A stretch of 38,466 nucleotides of DNA from an uncultured Bacteroidales bacterium. GTDB taxonomy: Bacteria > Bacteroidota > Bacteroidia > Bacteroidales > Paludibacteraceae. Below are positions 18,930 to 27,400 of this stretch, in pieces. The DNA is taken from NCBI GenBank assembly GCA_903927945.1, contig CAIYOZ010000123.1:1-38466 (forward strand), in the 5' to 3' direction. The translations under genes and the position numbers were made by a program. The notes beneath the pieces were generated by a model. It did no database searches and was not told the origin of the DNA. It was given only the letters and a program-made list of their open reading frames with translations. Numbering within the stretch: the stretch's first letter is position 1; each line of letters starts with the position of its first letter.

Positions 18930-20618
18930 ATGGACAATATTGATGAATCACCTAAAAAAAGCTTGAATTTTATAGAAGCTTTTGTGGAGCAAGATTTAAA
19001 AGAAGGTAAAAACGGCGGACGTATTCAGACACGCTTTCCACCGGAACCAAATGGGTATCTGCATATCGGTCATGCCAAGGCAATATGCCTGGATTTCGGG
19101 ATTGCAGATAATTATAATGGGATTTGCAACTTGCGGTTTGATGACACCAATCCGGTCAAAGAAGATGTAGAATATGTGGATTCCATCCAGGAAGATATTA
19201 AATGGCTTGGATATCACTGGAAAGACATCTATTATGCCTCTGATTATTTTCAGCAACTCTGGGACCTGGCTATTGTATTGATCAAACAAGGGAAGGCCTA
19301 TATTGATGAACAATCGGCTGAAACAATTGCCAAACAAAAAGGTACACCTACTGTTGCAGGTACTGAAAGTCCTTTCCGGAACAGACCTATGGAGGAAAAC
19401 CTTGCACTGTTCAATAAAATGAACACCGGTGAAATTCCTGAAGGAGCAATGGTGTTGCGTGCTAAAATTGATATGGCATCCTCCAATATGCACTTTCGTG
19501 ATCCATTGATGTACCGGGTAATTAATTCACACCCCCATCACCGAACAGGCTGGACATGGAAAGCGTACCCAATGTACGATTATGCACACGGACAATCCGA
19601 TTATTTTGAAGGAGTGACCCATTCACTTTGTACGCTGGAATTCGAAGTTCACCGTCCGCTTTATGATTGGTTTATCGACCAGTTTAAAGATTCCGATTAC
19701 CGTCCACGACAAATTGAATTCAACCGGTTGAACCTTACCTATACCGTGATGAGCAAACGCAAAATGCTCCAGCTTGTTCAGGAAGGCCTGGTAAGCGGTT
19801 GGGATGACCCCCGGATGCCTACCATCTGTGGATTACGCCGTCGGGGATATTCTCCGGAATCTATTCACCATTTCATTGATAAAATAGGATACACTAAATT
19901 TGAAGCCCTCAATGATATCGGCCTCTTGGAACATTCAGTCCGCGAAAGCCTGAACAAAACTTCCATTCGTGTAAATGCAGTGCTCAATCCAGTCAAACTG
20001 ATTATCACCAACTATCCTGAAGGACAGGTCGAAATGCTGGAGACAGTGAACAACCCTGAAGATGAATCGGCCGGAACACGTGAAATAGCATTTAGCAAGG
20101 AATTGTATATCGAACGGGATGATTTTATGGAAGAAGCCCCTAAGAAATACTTCCGTATGACACCGGGTCAGGAGGTACGTTTAAAAAGCGGGTATATTGT
20201 AAAATGTACCGGTTTTAAGAAAGATACTGAGGGAAACATTGAAGAAATCTATTGTGAATACGACTCACAAACTAAGAGCGGAATGCCTGAATCGAGCCGC
20301 AAAGTAAAAGGAACACTTCACTGGGTTTCAGCAGCTCATTGCCTTCCGGCAGAAGTTCGTTTATACGATCGGTTGTTCAGTGTAGAAAACCCTACTGCTG
20401 ATGAGCGGGACTTCCGGGACCTTTTAAATCCTGGTTCTTTGAAAACATTGACCAACTGCCTTGTGGAAGCCTCAATGAAAGATGTAAAACCATTGGATCA
20501 TTTTCAGTTCCAACGAATCGGTTATTTTAATGTCGACTACGATTCTACTTCTGATAAATTAGTATTTAATCGCACAGCTTCCCTGAAAGACAGCTGGGCC
20601 AAGGAACAGGGAAAATAA
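18930..20618 (+). CDS. glnS: Glutamine--tRNA ligase
   Basis: 562 residues, normal for bacterial GlnRS. The class I signature is at 38-50 (PEPNGYLHIGHAK, HIGH with H45 and H48) and the KMSKS-equivalent VMSKRK at 273-278. FDDTNPVKED and RFPPEPNG are typical of GlnRS rather than GluRS, and the C-terminal part is the two-barrel anticodon-binding region. It charges tRNA-Gln with glutamine in the cytosol. A tRNA-Gln(UUG) gene lies in the same window at 34652. It is followed by a strong terminator. Confidence 0.97.
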   Translation: MDNIDESPKKSLNFIEAFVEQDLKEGKNGGRIQTRFPPEPNGYLHIGHAKAICLDFGIADNYNGICNLRFDDTNPVKEDVEYVDSIQEDIKWLGYHWKDIYYASDYFQQLWDLAIVLIKQGKAYIDEQSAETIAKQKGTPTVAGTESPFRNRPMEENLALFNKMNTGEIPEGAMVLRAKIDMASSNMHFRDPLMYRVINSHPHHRTGWTWKAYPMYDYAHGQSDYFEGVTHSLCTLEFEVHRPLYDWFIDQFKDSDYRPRQIEFNRLNLTYTVMSKRKMLQLVQEGLVSGWDDPRMPTICGLRRRGYSPESIHHFIDKIGYTKFEALNDIGLLEHSVRESLNKTSIRVNAVLNPVKLIITNYPEGQVEMLETVNNPEDESAGTREIAFSKELYIERDDFMEEAPKKYFRMTPGQEVRLKSGYIVKCTGFKKDTEGNIEEIYCEYDSQTKSGMPESSRKVKGTLHWVSAAHCLPAEVRLYDRLFSVENPTADERDFRDLLNPGSLKTLTNCLVEASMKDVKPLDHFQFQRIGYFNVDYDSTSDKLVFNRTASLKDSWAKEQGK

Positions 20619-20666
20619 TTACAAATAGAACTAAATTAAGACGGTTAATTTCAACTATCTTTTTAC

Positions 20667-20697
20667 AAACCGTTGCAACTTACTGCAACGGTTTTTT
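20667..20697 (+). terminator. glnS terminator
   Basis: An 11-bp perfect stem (20667-20677 with 20684-20694; core aaccgttgca/tgcaacggtt), a 6-nt loop and a run of T to 20697. Confidence 0.92.
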
Positions 20698-20725
20698 GTT
20701 TAATCGGAATAATTTTGATCATCTC

Positions 20726-21913
20726 ATGATTAAATCAGCAAGATACTTTTGGTTAGTTTTATTTCTGTGTTATTTTACCGCTGCCTATTCAACTGACTCT
20801 ATCTCGTTTTCTCATACTGGATTGAGACAAGCTCAGGTTTTGGCAAAGAAGGCAAACAAACCGGTACTTTTGTTTTGCTATGCTTCGTGGTGTCCGCATT
20901 GCAAGTACATGAAGGAGAATGTCTTTACTCAAAAAGAGGTGGCCGATTACTTCAACAAAACATTTATTTGTGTTTCCCAGGACATGGAGAAAGGAGAAGG
21001 TATTGAACAAAACAAAGTAGTTAAAATCAATTCATTTCCGACTTTTATCATCTATGATCCTAACGGAATTATTGTTTATCGTGTGGAAGGAGAATTAAAA
21101 CCGGAAGCATTTATACAGGAAGGAAAAATTGCATTGACTTCCAAGAAACAATTGCCTTATTTAAAGCAACAGTTTGAAACGGATGTCAGCAATTCCAATA
21201 ATTGCTACGAATACCTGAGAGCGCTCAAAAAAGGAGGATTGGATTACTCCCAAGTCACTAAACAGTATTTTGCCACGCAAGGTGAGGATCAACTCTTATC
21301 CGATGTAAATTGGCGGATCATTTCGAATGGTATTTCAGACTTAAACTCCCGCGAATTACAGTTTGTGAGTCATCATCAGATCGAATTTGGGAAGATTGCT
21401 TCACCTTTAAGGGTAAAACGCAAATTGGACTATGAGGTCAAAGAATTGCTAGCTCCATTGGTTGAAACTTCTGACACTGTCAATTATCGCATTAAAAGAA
21501 GGCTGGCAGTGCAAATACACTCATTCAGCTCCGACTCATTGATCTTTTGTTTTGATCTGAGAATAGCTCAATTAACGAAAAATTGGAGTTTATACCGTCA
21601 AACCAGTTTACAATACGCCGATACCTTTGCAGCGCACAATCACACCCAACTTACAGAAATAGCAGGGAACTTTCTTAAATACATAAATGACAAAGAGGCT
21701 CTTTCAACGGCAGAGCTATGGTCTCAGAAATCCCTGGCCCTCGACGAAGAATATGACACGTATCTTCTTTGTTCCAGACTTTATCAAAAAACAAATAATA
21801 TACCCGCAGCAATTAAGATGGCAGAAAAGGCAAAAGAATTATCTGCAAAATATGGGTGGGAAGGTACAGAAGCGGAAAAGTTATTGAAAGAGTTGATTGA
21901 TCTGAAAAAATAA
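20726..21913 (+). CDS. Exported thioredoxin-family protein
   Basis: 395 residues from ATG 20726; an in-frame TTG at 20696 lies in the T-run of the glnS terminator and is rejected. Residues 1-22 are a signal peptide (FWLVLFLCYFTAAYS). A thioredoxin fold at about 30-140 carries the redox pair C56 and C59 in ASWCPHCKYM, followed by the cis-proline segment INSFPTFIIYDPNG. The remaining 250 residues look helical and resemble repeat scaffolds, with SLALDEEYDTYLLCSRLYQK near the end. It is probably a periplasmic disulphide reductase or oxidase of unknown client. It stands alone between two terminators. Confidence 0.85.
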   Translation: MIKSARYFWLVLFLCYFTAAYSTDSISFSHTGLRQAQVLAKKANKPVLLFCYASWCPHCKYMKENVFTQKEVADYFNKTFICVSQDMEKGEGIEQNKVVKINSFPTFIIYDPNGIIVYRVEGELKPEAFIQEGKIALTSKKQLPYLKQQFETDVSNSNNCYEYLRALKKGGLDYSQVTKQYFATQGEDQLLSDVNWRIISNGISDLNSRELQFVSHHQIEFGKIASPLRVKRKLDYEVKELLAPLVETSDTVNYRIKRRLAVQIHSFSSDSLIFCFDLRIAQLTKNWSLYRQTSLQYADTFAAHNHTQLTEIAGNFLKYINDKEALSTAELWSQKSLALDEEYDTYLLCSRLYQKTNNIPAAIKMAEKAKELSAKYGWEGTEAEKLLKELIDLKK

Positions 21914-21923
21914 AAGCTTTCTA

Positions 21924-21966
21924 TATTAATCGGAGTGCAAATCTAAGTCGTGCGCTCCGATTAATA
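21924..21966. terminator. Bidirectional terminator between convergent genes
   Basis: A 16-bp stem (21924-21939 with 21951-21966) with one G-U pair and an 11-nt loop, in the 76-nt gap between two convergent genes. A T-rich stretch follows on the minus strand. Confidence 0.75.
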
Positions 21967-21989
21967 AGGATAATGATCTTTTCTTTATA

Positions 21990-22514
21990 CTATCTTATTC
22001 TCTTGCTTTTCCCCTCAATATAAGTATTGAATTTTTCACCGTCCGGTGACATTTCAAATTTCGTATTGATCAGTCCATTGTCAAGCAATGTGTAAGTAAG
22101 TCGAAAGACAGGAGCATTCATTGTTTTACTACTGGTAAAGACGATAGCATTCTCTGAACAGAATACAGCATAACTAATTGTATGACCCTCACTGTCGAAA
22201 TAAATAGCCGTTGAAGGATTTCCAGAATAATCCAGAGATATCACCATTAAATCATCATGCTTTATTTCCTGCTTATTTTCAGTTTTTGGAAACCGCGTAT
22301 GACTCTTGCGAACAAGTATTTTCTTATCCAGATCAAGATTGAAAGTGAAGGACCCGTTTCCCTGACCAGGTTGACCTGCGCCTTCGCCTATCCATTCTCC
22401 CATTAACCATTCAAACTTACTCCATGGCACGCTTGATTGGCCAAGACACAATGAACAAAACCCCACAAAAACAAAAAACGCAACTAGCCTTTTCTTCGAA
22501 TTAAGATCTATCAT
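21990..22514 (-). CDS. Small exported protein, lipocalin/nitrobindin-like pattern
   Basis: 174 residues with a signal peptide ending ...FCSLCLG-Q. The mature part opens with SKFEWLMGEWIGEGAG, which resembles the first strand of small beta-barrel families such as nitrobindin-like and DUF1579 proteins. Alternating strands follow (ILVRKSHTRFP, MVISLDYSGNPSTAIYF). I do not recognise a specific family with confidence, and no heme-ligating histidine can be assigned. It follows the beta-propeller gene by 14 nt and is the last gene of a three-gene minus-strand unit. Confidence 0.7.
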   Translation of the reverse strand: MIDLNSKKRLVAFFVFVGFCSLCLGQSSVPWSKFEWLMGEWIGEGAGQPGQGNGSFTFNLDLDKKILVRKSHTRFPKTENKQEIKHDDLMVISLDYSGNPSTAIYFDSEGHTISYAVFCSENAIVFTSSKTMNAPVFRLTYTLLDNGLINTKFEMSPDGEKFNTYIEGKSKRIR

Positions 22515-22528
22515 TCATTTCCATTTTA

Positions 22529-23554
22529 TTATTTCAATCCAACTTCCAGCACCATAAAAGTTCCGGGTTTGACCGTTGCCCTTGGATGAGGATTTTGAGT
22601 CGTCGCTGCCGGGGCTTCATTGAATTCCGCTGTTGGCAAATATAGTTTATGTGTTTTCGAATTCAAAGTGATTGTTCTGGCTCCCTTTTGAGTGGGTAAG
22701 TTCTCTAGAACATTAAAAGTATTGGCATCTTTCTCCTGAACAATGGTCATAGTTCCTTCTCCATTTGATGAATAAACTCTTTTTAATGTTGGATCAAAAG
22801 AAACACCGTCAACTCCAGAGCCTATTTTTACGGTGGTAACCACTTCCCCTGTTACATAATCAGAAACAACCATGAGCTTGTTTTCACATACTGAGAACAA
22901 CCTATGATTTTTCAAATCAATAGCCAGGCCGCTTGGCGACTCTCCCGGTGTTACAGGCCATGTTCGTTCAACTTTAAGTGTATTGACATTGATAGCACAG
23001 ATCGAATTTTTATCCTCAATATTCACAAAGATCTTCCCGTTAAGATCAGTCACCGGGAATTCCGGTTTCCCTGACAATGAGATAGTACCAATCACTTGAT
23101 TGGTGCGCGCATCGACGACTGTTGAATTAGAGCTTCTTCCATTAAAGGTAAAAACCTTGTGTGAGTATGGATCGTAAAGGATACCATCGGGATTATTTCC
23201 CGTCACTTTTACTTTACCGATTGTTTTCAATGTTTTCAAGTCAATAATGGTTACCGATGTATCACGGCCATCACTGATAAAGCCTTTATTCAGATCAGTT
23301 GCCAGTGTAATGCCATGCACTCCTTTTGTATCGGGAATGGTACCAATAACCTTATTGGTATTTACATCAATCACATTCATCACATTTCCGTGCGAAACAT
23401 ACAACCTTGAAGCAGCTTCATCCATGGTAATGTAATCCCAACCTCCATCACCGCCCACATGAATTTTACTCAGGACCTGATAATTAGATTGAGCAAATGA
23501 AAAACTGGTGCTTAGAAAAGCCAACAGACTGAGAGTTAAATTTATTTTTTTCAT
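22529..23554 (-). CDS. YncE-like YVTN beta-propeller protein, exported
   Basis: 341 residues. A signal peptide (LLAFLSTSFSFA-Q) is followed by about seven propeller blades with the recurrent pattern VIDVNTNKVIGTIP, IIDLKTLKTIGKVKVTGNNPDG, VVDARTNQVIGTISLSGKPE and so on. This is the YVTN/YncE family of periplasmic propellers. Some relatives bind DNA or partner proteins, but no common reaction is known. It is preceded 48 nt upstream by an output-less HAMP sensor gene and followed 14 nt later by a small exported protein, so the three may form one sensing or envelope unit. Confidence 0.85.
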   Translation of the reverse strand: MKKINLTLSLLAFLSTSFSFAQSNYQVLSKIHVGGDGGWDYITMDEAASRLYVSHGNVMNVIDVNTNKVIGTIPDTKGVHGITLATDLNKGFISDGRDTSVTIIDLKTLKTIGKVKVTGNNPDGILYDPYSHKVFTFNGRSSNSTVVDARTNQVIGTISLSGKPEFPVTDLNGKIFVNIEDKNSICAINVNTLKVERTWPVTPGESPSGLAIDLKNHRLFSVCENKLMVVSDYVTGEVVTTVKIGSGVDGVSFDPTLKRVYSSNGEGTMTIVQEKDANTFNVLENLPTQKGARTITLNSKTHKLYLPTAEFNEAPAATTQNPHPRATVKPGTFMVLEVGLK

Positions 23555-23602
23555 TTTGTATTGTACTATAAATGAGTATTAGACAATTACTATTTTAACT
23601 AA

Positions 23603-24562
23603 TTATGACTTTATCGATTTCATTAATTCATGTTCTATCTCTTTTAGCAATTGTGATTGCTGTTGTAATGTTTCATCGTTATTGGTTTGTGATATTGTAT
23701 CCAGCAAAGTCCTTACCGATCCAATCAAAGATCGAATATTCTGAAGCATTAAATTATTATCAACTGTCTCCTGTATGACAGGTTTTTCAACTATGACCTG
23801 CTGATAGTTTTTCTCTAATTTTTCAGCCATAAAATTGATCGCTTCGGCCAATTCCTTAAACTCATCTTTCGAATTGATGCTGATTCTGCTTTTAAAATTA
23901 GAATTGGCAATTTCTTTAATATCTTCCGTAATCTTCTTGATGGGACCGGCAATGATACCCGGAAAATTAATCATAAAAGAGAACGTAATGAGAAAACAGG
24001 ACATGAGTACAATGGAAAGATTCTTATACATACGCTTGATCATCACACTCACATTCTCGTTTTTCTGAACAATGGATTGCATATTCAATGTTGAAACTGT
24101 GAAAATCTTTGCTTTGATATCATTGGACAGTGGCAATATATTAGTAGAATAATAATTTATCCTGTCAGCCATATTATTATTTTTCTGTTCCAGCATCATC
24201 GCTTTATAGTTCAAATACTCTTGCTTGATAGATTGTACCAAATCTTTTTCACCGAATTCGGTAATGTTCTTTTCCTCCAGGTTTAAATTCTCTTCAAACT
24301 TCGAAAATGAATTGTTCAGGGTGCTTTTGTCGTAATTATACTGCTTGTTGTATAATAAGGAATTTGCAGCTGAATTTGTTTCATCAATCGCCTGAATCAT
24401 GTTTTCCGAATAATGCACTGACCAGTAATTATTCTTGATCATCATTTCAGAGCTGTATTTAATGGAAGAAATGTAAAATATACTCAAGGCTCCAATTAAT
24501 ACGAATTCAATAAAAATAAAAAGTATCCCAAGCAATACTTTTGTTCTGATTTTTAATTTCAT
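23603..24562 (-). CDS. Output-less HAMP-domain sensor protein
   Basis: 319 residues. A transmembrane helix at about 9-32 is followed by a helical periplasmic region (about 35-175) and a second transmembrane helix (about 183-205). Then comes a HAMP domain (PGIIAGPIKKITEDIKEIAN through DEFKELAEAINFMAEKLE, about 205-260). The last 60 residues are a glutamine-rich coiled coil. The layout equals the sensor half of Bacteroidota histidine kinases, but no kinase, methyl-accepting or cyclase domain follows; the next gene starts 48 nt later with its own signal peptide. It could be a truncated kinase or a true scaffold/sensor. It is first in a three-gene operon. Confidence 0.8.
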   Translation of the reverse strand: MKLKIRTKVLLGILFIFIEFVLIGALSIFYISSIKYSSEMMIKNNYWSVHYSENMIQAIDETNSAANSLLYNKQYNYDKSTLNNSFSKFEENLNLEEKNITEFGEKDLVQSIKQEYLNYKAMMLEQKNNNMADRINYYSTNILPLSNDIKAKIFTVSTLNMQSIVQKNENVSVMIKRMYKNLSIVLMSCFLITFSFMINFPGIIAGPIKKITEDIKEIANSNFKSRISINSKDEFKELAEAINFMAEKLEKNYQQVIVEKPVIQETVDNNLMLQNIRSLIGSVRTLLDTISQTNNDETLQQQSQLLKEIEHELMKSIKS

Positions 24563-24609
24563 GACGGCTGAGTTTAATTATATAAGTTGACTGATAAGTA
24601 TTTTCGCAG

Positions 24610-24617
24610 CAAAGATA
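24610..24617 (-). promoter_or_regulatory. Promoter of the HAMP/propeller operon
   Basis: Reading the minus strand, TATCTTTG at 24617-24610 lies about 48 nt before the HAMP gene start codon. Confidence 0.65.
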
Positions 24618-24651
24618 ATTTAAAATAATCAAATGCTTAATTTAAATCAAA

Positions 24652-24686
24652 AAAAATCCCGTTGAATTAATTCAAACGGGATTTTT
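24652..24686 (-). terminator. rsmA terminator
   Basis: A 12-bp stem, aaaaatcccgtt with aacgggattttt (24652-24663 with 24675-24686), has further pairing inside. On the minus strand it ends in a run of T, 37 nt after the rsmA stop codon. Confidence 0.88.
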
Positions 24687-24722
24687 CATTGATTGTAAAC
24701 GAAACACGGCTTTATTATCTGC

Positions 24723-25505
24723 TCATTTTGAAGCAAGGGCTGCCTCCACCCGGTTTGTCAGGTCTATAAAAGCAGCTACATCCAGTCTCTCCGGACGTAA
24801 GTCAAAGAGTGGATCGGCATACATGGGATGACCCTGTTCCACCAGTGGTTTTAAAGAATTGCGCAATGTCTTTCTGCGTTGATTGAAGGATGTTTTCACC
24901 ACTGACTTGAAGAGTTGTTCGTTGCATTTAATCTGGGATACTTCGTTCCGTGTAAACCGGATCACAGCCGATTCCACTTTTGGAGGTGGATCAAATACTT
25001 GTGCCGAAACGGTAAAAAGGTATTCGATCTTATAATAGGCCTGCATCAGCACGCTCAGGATTCCGTATGTTTTACTTCCGGCAGGAGCTGCAATACGTTC
25101 GGCAACTTCCTTTTGAATCATGCCTGCCAGACATGGGATTGAATCCTTGTTATCAAGCATTTTGAAAAATATCTGACTTGAAATATTATAAGGAAAATTG
25201 CCAATGATACAGAATTTACCCGGAAAGAGGTCATTTAAATCCATTTTTAGAAAGTCAGCTTCAATGACCCTTAGCTGCGGATAGTGTTTATGCAGGTATT
25301 CCACCGATTCGCCATCAAGTTCAACAGCTGTCAGATCAATAAGCGGATTCTCAAGCAGGAATTGAGTCAACACACCCATACCCGGTCCAATTTCCAATAC
25401 TGAAGTCTGGCCATCGAGTGTCAGACTCTCTGCTATTTGACGGGCAATTCCCATATCCTTTAGGAAATGCTGTCCCAGGTACTTTTTTGCTTTAACTTGC
25501 GCCAT
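24723..25505 (-). CDS. rsmA: 16S rRNA adenine dimethyltransferase
   Basis: 260 residues, full KsgA/RsmA length. The N terminus KKYLGQHFLKDMGIARQI, the SAM-binding motif VLEIGPGMGVLT and the catalytic motif NFPYNIS (N-x-P-Y) are all present, with RRKTLRNSLKPL in the C-terminal domain. It dimethylates two adjacent adenines in the 3'-terminal hairpin of 16S rRNA (A1518 and A1519 in E. coli numbering), a late check on small-subunit maturation. It is transcribed divergently from the GtrA/flippase pair and ends in its own terminator. Confidence 0.96.
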   Translation of the reverse strand: MAQVKAKKYLGQHFLKDMGIARQIAESLTLDGQTSVLEIGPGMGVLTQFLLENPLIDLTAVELDGESVEYLHKHYPQLRVIEADFLKMDLNDLFPGKFCIIGNFPYNISSQIFFKMLDNKDSIPCLAGMIQKEVAERIAAPAGSKTYGILSVLMQAYYKIEYLFTVSAQVFDPPPKVESAVIRFTRNEVSQIKCNEQLFKSVVKTSFNQRRKTLRNSLKPLVEQGHPMYADPLFDLRPERLDVAAFIDLTNRVEAALASK

Positions 25506-25596
25506 TATCTTTATTCGTGTTGTAATTCAGGTTTATTAGTTGTATAAAAAATTGAAAATGGTTATTATCAGAGTGTTTCAGTTCGTAAAATAAACG

Positions 25597-25604
25597 TATC
25601 TTTG
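25597..25604 (+). promoter_or_regulatory. Promoter of the GtrA/flippase pair
   Basis: TATCTTTG, 116 nt before the GtrA start codon, in the divergent gap with rsmA. The upstream element is weak (TTTC at 25576-25579). Confidence 0.6.
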
Positions 25605-25719
25605 TACTCGGAATAACCGAAAGTACTCTGTTTAGTGGCTTACAAAAGTAGCTAAAATTGTTCGTCTAATCTAAAAAATGAAATTGATTATCCTTTAACA
25701 AACAAGTTTATAGAACTGA

Positions 25720-26235
25720 ATGAGAAATATTTTCGTAACTATCGGTAGTTGGATTCGTAGTGTGATCGATTTTTTTTATCCACCTTTCAGGAAATATATG
25801 GCCATTCAGTTCTTCCGGTATGGAGTTTCCGGAGTTGCCAATGTCATTTTCGACTGGGTCTTATACTTTTTGGTCTATCATTTTGTGTTGCATCAACAAA
25901 TGTTACACCTAGGCATTGTAACACTCAGTTCACACATCGGTGCATTGTTCATTACTTTCCCCGTTTCATTCATTTCAGGTTTCCTGCTTCAGAAGTATGT
26001 GACATTTTCCACCTCTGAATTACGTGGCAGGGTTCAGCTTTTCAGGTACTTCATTGTCCTGCTGGCTAATTTGGTGTTGAATTATCTTGGATTAAAACTG
26101 TTGGTCGACACGTTGCGGGTATTCCCGACTCCGGCTAAAATGATTGTGACTATCTTTACAACTTTATTCAGTTATTTCTCTCAAAAAAAATATACTTTTA
26201 AGAAAATAAAACCTCACACTCACCAACGGGCTTGA
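25720..26235 (+). CDS. GtrA-family membrane protein
   Basis: 171 residues with four membrane helices. The family pattern is FFRYGVSGVANVIFDWVLYF at the start, FPVSFISGFLLQKYVTF in the middle and FTTLFSYFSQKKYTFKK at the end. It is the second GtrA-type gene in the window; the other is at 11785. GtrA-like proteins are linked to translocation of polyprenyl-phosphate-linked sugars. Its stop codon is 3 nt before the next gene, which encodes a LPG-synthase-type integral membrane protein, so the two are co-transcribed and may act together in envelope lipid transport. Confidence 0.85.
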   Translation: MRNIFVTIGSWIRSVIDFFYPPFRKYMAIQFFRYGVSGVANVIFDWVLYFLVYHFVLHQQMLHLGIVTLSSHIGALFITFPVSFISGFLLQKYVTFSTSELRGRVQLFRYFIVLLANLVLNYLGLKLLVDTLRVFPTPAKMIVTIFTTLFSYFSQKKYTFKKIKPHTHQRA

Positions 26236-26238
26236 AAA

Positions 26239-27216
26239 ATGGAAAGTACAAGGTTTGGAAATCCTATCAGCCAACGTGCTTTTAAGCATCCATTGAAAAT
26301 TGGAATGTTCTTGATACTGCTTGCATCCTACTCATTCCTGATTTTCAAAATTCTCACTTTCCAGCACTATTCCGATCTTGCCACTCAATGGAAACAAATG
26401 CCCGTCTCCCGGTTATGGTGGTTAACGGGCGTTTTCGTTTTATTACCCTTAAATTGGCTCCTGGAGTCCGTAAAATGGAAGATGCTCACCTCCCATGTCC
26501 AAAAGATCACTATTTACACTTCCATTCAGGCTGTTTTATCGGGTATATCCACTGGCTTTTTTACACCGAACAGGGTGGGTGAATTAGTAGGAAGGGTGAC
26601 ATTCCTGGATTCCAAACACAGGAAAGCCGGCATAACCATAAGCATGATGAATAGCCTGACGCAAAATTTGATCATGGCCTTGTGCGGCATCCCGGCATGC
26701 GTGTTGTATTTTTCATTTACTGCCGGAAAATTGCACCCGGATATTGAACATTTTGTGTTTCTTACCCTGATCGGAATCCTACTCTTTGGAACGATCTACC
26801 TCTCCCTCCCGCTCTGGAGCCGGCAATTAAAAAGCAGCAGGCTGTCCCTGAAGATAAGGAACTTTACCGATTGCCTGTCTCACTATAACGGAGCAGACCT
26901 ACTAAAAATCATGCTGGTATCCCTGCTCAGATACAGTGTATTTTGTATTCAGTTCTTCTGCATGTTGCAGTTTTTCGGCATTGGACTAACCCCGTGGCAG
27001 GCCGTCATTGCCATCCCTACCACCTATCTTTTTGTCACCTTCACGCCTTCGCTTGCCTTTTCGGAGGCTGCCGTACGCAGTTCGTATGCCGTGTTGATTA
27101 TCGGCGCATTCTCCGGTCAGGTAATTGGTATTGCCCTGGCAGGAGTAGGTATATGGGTCATTAATTTTGTGCTGCCCATGTTAGCTGGTTCGGTCATCAT
27201 GGTGAAGAGAAAATAA
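26239..27216 (+). CDS. Lysylphosphatidylglycerol-synthase-like membrane protein (flippase domain)
   Basis: 325 residues with about eight predicted membrane helices. It matches the LPG_synthase_TM/UPF0104 family: LNWLLESVKWKMLTSH, the conserved GISTGFFTPNRVGELVGRV loop and PTTYLFVTFTPSLAFSEAAVRSS. This is the flippase half of MprF without the aminoacyl-transferase domain. Lone flippase-domain proteins are thought to move lipids or glycolipids across the inner membrane; the substrate is unknown. It starts 3 nt after the GtrA gene and is followed by a hairpin. Confidence 0.85.
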   Translation: MESTRFGNPISQRAFKHPLKIGMFLILLASYSFLIFKILTFQHYSDLATQWKQMPVSRLWWLTGVFVLLPLNWLLESVKWKMLTSHVQKITIYTSIQAVLSGISTGFFTPNRVGELVGRVTFLDSKHRKAGITISMMNSLTQNLIMALCGIPACVLYFSFTAGKLHPDIEHFVFLTLIGILLFGTIYLSLPLWSRQLKSSRLSLKIRNFTDCLSHYNGADLLKIMLVSLLRYSVFCIQFFCMLQFFGIGLTPWQAVIAIPTTYLFVTFTPSLAFSEAAVRSSYAVLIIGAFSGQVIGIALAGVGIWVINFVLPMLAGSVIMVKRK

Positions 27217-27244
27217 TGATGTTGATCAAAACAAATCATTTTAC

Positions 27245-27277
27245 AACGACCCTGTCGCTATTCGCGACTGGGTCGTT
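27245..27277 (+). terminator. Hairpin after the flippase gene
   Basis: A 14-bp stem with one mismatch (27245-27258 with 27264-27277) and a 5-nt loop, about 30 nt after the stop codon. No U-tract follows. Confidence 0.6.
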
Positions 27278-27400
27278 AAACATATTAAAATCAAAGTTAT
27301 CTCTGTTGATGCAGGACTTTGCAGAAACAGCCAGGCCTGTGAAAACAAAGGTGCAGAGGACCAGAATATAAATCAGAGACACACAGGGCGGATATTCATA

